From IMG/VR virus record IMGVR_UViG_3300030085_001448, positions 959 to 46,925 of that record: a stretch of 45,967 nt of DNA. One strand, written 5' to 3'. The notes under the pieces were generated by a model. The model worked only from the letters and a program-made list of their open reading frames with translations. It did no database searches and was not told the origin of the DNA. The position numbers and the translations under genes were made by a program. This stretch comes from a virus. Of this stretch, positions 41,688 through 45,967 are shown in pieces; position 1 is the first letter of the stretch; every line of letters begins with the position of its first letter.

Positions 41688-42199
41688 TGGAATGGGCAGA
41701 CCCGCCCGTCTTGCCCGTCTGGGACCTCCCTGAAGCGCCGTCACTACCTGCTCCGATACTGGAGCTACCAAGCGCCGAAATACCATCGTATAAGCCGCTT
41801 GTAGTGCCTCCTAACACTCTTAGGCCACCTCCTGGTGTCAAAGGGATTGAGGCAAAGGACGAGGCACCACAGGATAAACAAACAAAAACAAAAACTACAC
41901 CTAAGAAAGCTGTACCTGCTAAGCCAGATGTAAAGCTTCCTGATAACATTCCACCTGAAGCACAGATTGTTAGTATTCCGTTTACGGACATCGAAGTACC
42001 GATGCCAACAACAACAATCATGACCACGGCTGCAACTACATCGGTCATTTCGGTGGGAGCCACCCTTGCTGCTACGTCAGTGTTCAAATATCTAGTGATG
42101 CTTATGAAACCCATCATTAAAACTACATGGAACAAGATAACGAAAGGAAAGCAGGATTCATCAAGTTCATCGTCCTTATCTGGTCAGCAGGACTCCTGA
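41687..42199 (+). CDS. proline-rich protein with one membrane helix
   Basis: A 170-aa protein. Residues 1-70 are a Pro-rich extended segment (PPVLPVWDLPEAPSLPAP). Residues about 110-135 form a hydrophobic segment (TAATTSVISVGATLAATSVF), followed by a basic, Ser-rich C-terminus. A comparable protein occurs near the lysis genes of marine cyanophages. Could be a virion or lysis protein. It overlaps the next gene by 73 bp. Confidence 0.65.
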   Translation: MEWADPPVLPVWDLPEAPSLPAPILELPSAEIPSYKPLVVPPNTLRPPPGVKGIEAKDEAPQDKQTKTKTTPKKAVPAKPDVKLPDNIPPEAQIVSIPFTDIEVPMPTTTIMTTAATTSVISVGATLAATSVFKYLVMLMKPIIKTTWNKITKGKQDSSSSSSLSGQQDS

Positions 42200-42306
42200 C
42201 AGCCAGTTATGCGGGATGGATGCCAAAGATGGATCCTACTTATGTAGCCAGCATTCTAAGTGGCACTCTTGCAACTTTCTCAATTACTCGTGAAAAGAAA
42301 CAATGA
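42127..42306 (+). CDS. holin-like membrane protein
   Basis: A 59-aa protein that begins with charged MEQDNERK, has a hydrophobic helix FIKFIVLIWSAGLLTASYAG and a second weaker one YVASILSGTLATFSI, and ends in basic REKKQ. Size and layout fit a class II-type holin (T7 gp17.5 is 67 aa). It overlaps the upstream gene, and its stop overlaps the next ATG (ATGA). No endolysin gene lies beside it. Confidence 0.6.
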   Translation: MEQDNERKAGFIKFIVLIWSAGLLTASYAGWMPKMDPTYVASILSGTLATFSITREKKQ

Positions 42307-42653
42307 AAAAACTTCTTTTGCTGTTGCTACTTACTAGCCCAGCTGCAGCCAATCAAGTCACCCCTAACTTTACACAGGGGTCAATGAATTCCACTACTAC
42401 AACCACTGTAGAAATTGATCGTACGATCGAGACTGAGATCTATGGTGGTGCCTATTCATCATGGTCTGGTCACAATGTAACCCCAAGTTCGCATATCAAC
42501 GACTCTGCGACTACCTACTCCGTAACCAATGCTGGAGAGAACTTCCAGTTAGAAATTACGACAAGAGCAGCGGGAGTAATCGAAGACACAACTATCACAG
42601 AAACTATCGACCAAACCTCTACCGTTACTTCCTTGTCAGTCTTCTCGCAGTAA
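42303..42653 (+). CDS. secreted protein with signal peptide
   Basis: A 116-aa protein with a clear signal peptide (MKKLLLLLLLTSPAAA, cut before NQ). The mature part is Thr-rich and beta-prone (STTTTTVEIDRTIETEIYGG). I know pairs of such exported proteins from marine cyanophages; the second follows in another frame. Function unknown; a periplasmic role in lysis or superinfection control is possible. Confidence 0.7.
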   Translation: MKKLLLLLLLTSPAAANQVTPNFTQGSMNSTTTTTVEIDRTIETEIYGGAYSSWSGHNVTPSSHINDSATTYSVTNAGENFQLEITTRAAGVIEDTTITETIDQTSTVTSLSVFSQ

Positions 42654-43105
42654 CACCTGCTATTGCAAATGAAGATCCAACAGTAAATAATACCTCTAAC
42701 CCGGTGGCCGCGGCAACGGGCAATGTTACAAATCAAGCGGTGATGTTTCAGAACAATGGTGCACCGTCTCGTCAATACTTTGGACCTAATAGTTCCTGTA
42801 ATGGAACAACTATGCAGGTATCCCCTTTTTATATGGGCAGTGACACCATTCCAACTGATAGCACGTACACACGTACAGGTAACTGGGGTATGCAAATTAA
42901 TTTTGCAGTACCTTTAGATGGTGGCATGATCGAGCTATGCAAGAGTATTGCTAGAAAGCATGAACAAAAACTAAGACTTGATTATGAGATTGTTCGTGCT
43001 CTTAAATGTGCGGAACTACAGCAAAAAGGTTTTACCTTTAGACCTGGAACACGTGTCGAAAGCCTTTGCAGCGATATTGTACCTATTGTCTCACTAAATG
43101 ACTGA
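42461..43105 (+). CDS. second secreted protein; start codon unclear
   Basis: The frame is open from an ATG at 42461, but the first 52 residues lie within the previous gene in another frame. From 42617 it reads LYRYFLVSLLAVTPAIA and NEDPTVNN, a good signal peptide and cut site with no ATG, GTG or TTG before it. The mature part is NTSNPVAAATGNVTNQAVMF, GPNSSCNGTT, and a C-terminal region with three Cys. Relatives in marine cyanophages begin at the signal peptide. The real start is unsettled: a rare start codon, a -1 frameshift from the previous gene, or the long form. Confidence 0.65.
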   Translation: MVWSQCNPKFAYQRLCDYLLRNQCWRELPVRNYDKSSGSNRRHNYHRNYRPNLYRYFLVSLLAVTPAIANEDPTVNNTSNPVAAATGNVTNQAVMFQNNGAPSRQYFGPNSSCNGTTMQVSPFYMGSDTIPTDSTYTRTGNWGMQINFAVPLDGGMIELCKSIARKHEQKLRLDYEIVRALKCAELQQKGFTFRPGTRVESLCSDIVPIVSLND

Positions 43106-43352
43106 AGCCCTAGTAACGGCTGTCATAGCCGCTGTAGGAGCGGGTGCAGCCCTCAATAACAGACTACACAACAGAATAAATAGTGTTCACGATCGAATTA
43201 ACGCCCTCGATAGGAGGCTAGACGACTTACAGCTTAACGTAGCAAATGACTATGTTAAAAAAGCTGAGTTGGCTGAACTTCTAAAACGCATGGAAGATCA
43301 TATGGTCCGTATCGAGAATAAACTTGATCAAATTGTACTTAAAAGTAATTAA
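43098..43352 (+). CDS. membrane-anchored coiled-coil protein, lysis candidate
   Basis: An 84-aa protein with an N-terminal helix (ALVTAVIAAVGAGAALNN) followed by a long coiled coil (INSVHDRINALDRRLDDLQL and onwards). One membrane segment plus coiled coil is typical of spanin-like or holin-associated proteins. It overlaps the previous gene by 8 bp. Confidence 0.6.
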   Translation: MTEALVTAVIAAVGAGAALNNRLHNRINSVHDRINALDRRLDDLQLNVANDYVKKAELAELLKRMEDHMVRIENKLDQIVLKSN

Positions 43353-43354
43353 CT

Positions 43355-43534
43355 ATGTCCCACCAACTTGTTGACAACTATATTGATAAAGTCCTTGGCG
43401 ACTTTGACACACTCGAAGGTGCTGAAAAAGCACTGAGCCGTCTTTACCCTGAAGCTGGCCGGTATGAGATCAAATCTCCCAAGGCACGTAAACCACGGGC
43501 TAAGAAAGCTGATGTCCAAGAAGAAAGCAACTGA
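43355..43534 (+). CDS. 59-aa hypothetical protein
   Basis: Starts after a two-base gap and ends inside the small terminase gene. The N-terminal half is acidic and helical (LVDNYIDKVLGDFDTLEGAE); the C-terminal half is basic (SPKARKPRAKKADVQ). Family unknown. Confidence 0.6.
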   Translation: MSHQLVDNYIDKVLGDFDTLEGAEKALSRLYPEAGRYEIKSPKARKPRAKKADVQEESN

Positions 43535-43766
43535 AGATCAGTTTAATGAGCTTCATAACCTAGTTACTAACGAATTTCTAAAGCGTATTAAAGCTGGAGA
43601 AGCCACCGCACAAGACCTTAAAGCAGCCTGTGATTGGCTGCACAAGAATGACATCTCTGGTGTTGCTTACGAAGGCAACCCACTAGACAAGTTGTCAACC
43701 ATCTTGCCGAAGGTCGATCCCGAACTTGTACAAAATCGACTCTATGGTACTCGGAAGAACAGCTAG
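43512..43766 (+). CDS. terS: small terminase subunit (T7 gp18-like)
   Basis: An 84-aa protein; T7 gp18 is 89 aa. Pattern TEDQFNELHNLVTNEFLKRI, GEATAQDLKAACDWLHKN then ISGVAY matches gp18-type DNA-recognition subunits. It recognises concatemer DNA and regulates TerL. The ATG at 43512 gives the usual length; upstream open codons lack homology. TerL lies about 2 kb downstream. Confidence 0.82.
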   Translation: MSKKKATEDQFNELHNLVTNEFLKRIKAGEATAQDLKAACDWLHKNDISGVAYEGNPLDKLSTILPKVDPELVQNRLYGTRKNS

Positions 43767-44004
43767 ACATTATCGGTCTAACCCTGCCTCCCGACAAAAA
43801 CATCGAGATTATATGGCAGGGTATAACAAGACCCCTAAACAAAAAGCATATCGAAGAGCACTCGCACGCGCACGCCGTAAGCGAGGAATCATGGGTAAAG
43901 GCGGTGGAGATTTATCTCACAGTAGAAACGGCAGCCTTACACGTAAATCCATGAAGATAAACCGTGCTGCTAATGGGCACGGTAATAACTCTAGATACGC
44001 ATGA
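43744..44004 (+). CDS. basic protein conserved in marine phages
   Basis: An 86-aa, arginine-rich protein (ALARARRKRGIMGKGGGD, then SHSRNGSLTRKSMKINRAA). This phrase recurs in marine phages; function unknown. A DNA-binding role near the packaging genes is plausible. It overlaps terS by 23 bp and the HNH gene by 4 bp. Confidence 0.75.
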   Translation: MVLGRTARHYRSNPASRQKHRDYMAGYNKTPKQKAYRRALARARRKRGIMGKGGGDLSHSRNGSLTRKSMKINRAANGHGNNSRYA

Positions 44005-44333
44005 CACCAATCTTGCCTACACCTGATCACTACTTACATAATCTAATAGCCATGAACAGTTCTATGTCTAAGAAGCTTTGGAGAAAAGCCCTTAAGGAAC
44101 ACTTTGACTGTACATGTGTCTATTGCGGACAAACTTATGAATTATCAAATCTTACTCTTGATCATGTTATTCCTCGCAGTGCTGGTGGTGAAACCATTTC
44201 CACCAATATCGTACCAGCCTGTCAAGAGTGTAATCAGAAAAAGGCAAGCAAACCTGTAACAGAATTCATGCGATCTACATTCGGCGTGAATCGACTTCGC
44301 GAATACGTTATCTCTAAACATATTAATGGCTAA
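44001..44333 (+). CDS. HNH endonuclease
   Basis: A 110-aa HNH nuclease with zinc-binding CVYCG and CQECN pairs around LTLDHVIPRSAGGE and TNIVPA. The catalytic His of LDHVIP and the Asn are present. Start at 44001, or a Met 17 residues in (MNSSMSK). HNH enzymes next to terminase genes can aid DNA packaging; alternatively it is a homing-type gene. It overlaps the next gene by 8 bp. Confidence 0.92.
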   Translation: MTPILPTPDHYLHNLIAMNSSMSKKLWRKALKEHFDCTCVYCGQTYELSNLTLDHVIPRSAGGETISTNIVPACQECNQKKASKPVTEFMRSTFGVNRLREYVISKHING

Positions 44334-44832
44334 TCTTACTAAATCTGCAGCAAACAAAAAATACGATCAACTTCGTTCACAGTTAAAAGCTGGCACTCTT
44401 TCGCAATCTAATTTTAAAGCTGCCGCCGATCGTATCTACAAAATGTATCACGGTAAGGCTAATGCAGCTACCCGAAACAGAGTTTCTCAGCCTTCAGCTA
44501 AACCCAAAGCTGCAGGCACTAAACCCGTCAATAAAGTTCCTCAGCGTTTTGCTGACGGTGCCAAAGGCGGCAAATTCGACAAGGCTGTCAAGAACAAAGA
44601 AAAAGCTAAGAGCAATTTCTTCCGTTCTAGCAGCGGTACGCGTGGAACAAATGTTTCTTCTAATCCAAAGCTGAAATCGCAACCTACGAAGCCCAAGCGC
44701 AGCAGCTTCCCCGCCGGTCGTTCCGGCGCTACTGCATATGCAGCTGCTCTGGCTAAGTACCGGAAACTCTTGGCACGTGTTCCCAAAGTTAAGCGTAAAA
44801 AGCCGCAACGTCGCGGAACAGCTTTTAGATAG
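44326..44832 (+). CDS. lysine/arginine-rich protein
   Basis: A 168-aa, basic, low-complexity protein. An N-terminal helical segment (KYDQLRSQLKAGTLSQSNFK) resembles a small SHOCT-like helix pair, and the C-terminus is rich in Lys, Arg, Ser and Pro. Its stop comes before a strong terminator. Possibly a DNA-binding virion protein; not recognised. Confidence 0.6.
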   Translation: MANLTKSAANKKYDQLRSQLKAGTLSQSNFKAAADRIYKMYHGKANAATRNRVSQPSAKPKAAGTKPVNKVPQRFADGAKGGKFDKAVKNKEKAKSNFFRSSSGTRGTNVSSNPKLKSQPTKPKRSSFPAGRSGATAYAAALAKYRKLLARVPKVKRKKPQRRGTAFR

Positions 44833-44848
44833 TTCCACTTAGTCAATA
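44833..44848 (+). promoter_or_regulatory. 16-bp motif copy 4
   Basis: TTCCACTTAGTCAATA lies just before a terminator and 33 bp before the next ATG. It is related to the three copies at 3587, 3919 and 7017, but is the least similar. Confidence 0.35.
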
Positions 44849-44852
44849 ACAC

Positions 44853-44880
44853 GCCGTTCCGAAAGGGGCGGCTTTTTTTT
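44853..44880 (+). terminator. Rho-independent terminator
   Basis: GCCGTTCC-GAAA-GGGGCGGC (44853-44872), eight pairs including two G-U and a GAAA tetraloop, followed by eight Ts. It separates the small-terminase/HNH block from the last genes. Confidence 0.9.
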
Positions 44881-45708
44881 ATGTCACTCCAAGAGTGGCT
44901 TCGTACTGCTAATAAACTTGCTAAAGAAGGTAAGTCAAAACCACAAATCATTGAGCTGATCGGTGAACCTCCCGGTAAAATTACCTCAAATGGTAGAGGT
45001 GGTTGGAAAAACCGTACTGGCGATAGAGCCGGTCAACGTGCTCGTCGAGCCAAATTTGACACCACATCAACACCTTTAGCAGCCAACGGAGCCAAGAATC
45101 TAGAAATTAAGAAACAAGGTATTAACGGCAAAGCATCCATGTATGGGCTTGAACCCATGCAAACTGAGCACCTTTATAACCAACAAAGTGCTCGTGAAAT
45201 TGATTTCGGAGCTGCTGGTGATCCAGATAAAAAACTGCTTGTCAAGCAATCAGATGCACGCTTTAAAGATGCGGTCGAACAAGCAACCAAAAACACTCAT
45301 AGAGCAGTTGTTAATCCTGCGGAAAACGCCATCAAAGCTGTTCCTAAGAAATACTTTGACCCCATTGCTGACCCAAATTTACTTCCTGGTACGAATTTGC
45401 GAAACCTACAAGATTTAGCAGAGTTTGTAGCTAGAGGCAGTGGACGTTCCTTAATGAGTGCTTTGCCTGTAGTAGGTATTGCTGCAGGCGGCTTGGAGGC
45501 AAAGTCACGTACTGAAAAAGCCATGCAAACTGGAAACCCATTAGACCAAATGCAAGCTGGTTTTGCTGTAGGTGGTCAATTTCCGGGTGCTGGTAATGCT
45601 CTGGACATGTTGAATTTTGTAGTGGACATGGTTCGCAACCCAACTGCCTTTACCCCACAAGCTAGATACCTTCAACAATCTCGCAACCTCCTCCCTTACG
45701 GGCGCTGA
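44881..45708 (+). CDS. 275-aa hypothetical protein before terL
   Basis: Starts right after the terminator's T-run. The N-terminus is helical and basic (SLQEWLRTANKLAKEG), with a Gly/Arg-rich stretch (NGRGGWKNRTGDRAGQRARR). The C-terminal part has hydrophobic glycine-rich segments (ALPVVGIAAGGLEAKS, FAVGGQFPGAGNALDML) that may contact membranes. A similar protein precedes terL in related cyanophages. Could be an additional virion or internal protein. Confidence 0.65.
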   Translation: MSLQEWLRTANKLAKEGKSKPQIIELIGEPPGKITSNGRGGWKNRTGDRAGQRARRAKFDTTSTPLAANGAKNLEIKKQGINGKASMYGLEPMQTEHLYNQQSAREIDFGAAGDPDKKLLVKQSDARFKDAVEQATKNTHRAVVNPAENAIKAVPKKYFDPIADPNLLPGTNLRNLQDLAEFVARGSGRSLMSALPVVGIAAGGLEAKSRTEKAMQTGNPLDQMQAGFAVGGQFPGAGNALDMLNFVVDMVRNPTAFTPQARYLQQSRNLLPYGR

Positions 45709-45742
45709 AGGTGCTTGTTATTGCACTTAGGTAACTTTCTAT
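45709..45742 (+). other. short intergenic hairpin before terL
   Basis: AGGTGC pairs with GCACTT across TTGTTATT, just before terL. Too weak to call a terminator; it may affect terL translation. Confidence 0.35.
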
Positions 45743-45967
45743 ATGTCCAACGTTTTAGAGGCCCTACAGGCCGATTTCAAGCTGTTTCTGCAAGCTTTGT
45801 GGGAACAACTTGATCTACCCTCACCCACAAGAGCCCAATATGCAATCGCAGATTATCTCCAGAACGGACCTAAACGTCTACAAATTCAAGCCTTCCGCGG
45901 AGTCGGAAAGTCTTGGATTACTGGTGCTTTTGTTCTTTGGACTCTCTTTAATAATCCCGAAAAGAAG
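45743..45967 (+). CDS. terL: terminase large subunit, 5' part
   Basis: Starts with ATG (MSNVLEALQADFKLFLQ) and runs to the window's end without a stop. It contributes the N-terminal helical region and the Walker A motif FRGVGKSW. It continues in frame at base 1; the last 108 bases are the repeated overlap. Partial only because of where the circular sequence was opened. Confidence 0.95.
   Translation, partial: MSNVLEALQADFKLFLQALWEQLDLPSPTRAQYAIADYLQNGPKRLQIQAFRGVGKSWITGAFVLWTLFNNPEKK
45860..45967 (+). repeat. terminal direct repeat, right copy
   Basis: Exact repeat of 1-108. See the left copy. Confidence 0.95.

Overview
The window is essentially one complete genome of a T7-like (Autographiviridae-type) podovirus of marine picocyanobacteria. 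All genes lie on the + strand, in T7 order: early genes, a single-subunit RNA polymerase, replication and nucleotide genes, then portal, scaffold, capsid, tail tube, internal core, tail fibres, lysis and DNA packaging. Photosynthesis genes (psbA, hli, an nblA-like gene), an integrase beside half a tRNA-Leu, mazG-like, thyX and a compact ribonucleotide reductase pair mark it as a cyanophage. The nblA-like gene makes a phycobilisome-bearing Synechococcus the more likely host than Prochlorococcus (inference).

The sequence is circular or terminally redundant as given. Bases 1-108 are repeated exactly at 45860-45967 and the break falls inside the large terminase gene, so the unique length is 45,859 bp. 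The real virion ends were probably elsewhere; the best candidate is the gene-free, strongly structured stretch 2602-3246 between the packaging/thyX block and the first early genes.

Layout: 1-2601 terL (3' part), thyX and a tiny overlapping gene. 2602-3246 non-coding, hairpin-rich. 3247-5493 a string of small unknown early genes, ending with a ribbon-helix-helix protein. 5618-6824 a winged-helix regulator and integrase, then an attP-like tRNA-Leu half (6908-6948). 7064-9963 RNA polymerase and ssDNA-binding protein. 10019-12521 small genes, hli, three small basic proteins, a signal-peptide beta-barrel-like protein, psbA and a small acidic protein. 12565-19910 endonuclease I, primase-helicase, DNA polymerase split into exonuclease and polymerase genes, 5' exonuclease, nblA-like gene, DUF3310, mazG-like, and both RNR subunits. 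19885-24920 a small gene, a lysine-rich protein, portal, scaffold, two small genes and capsid. 24981-35669 tail tubes A and B and three large internal virion proteins. 35673-41511 a multi-gene fibre/adhesin cassette. 41517-43352 small membrane and secreted proteins (lysis candidates). 43355-45967 small terminase, HNH nuclease, basic proteins and the start of terL.

Most genes overlap by ATGA/TAATG junctions. The few real gaps carry paired hairpins, a recurring 16-bp motif and three clear terminator-like structures, so control seems concentrated at a handful of junctions.
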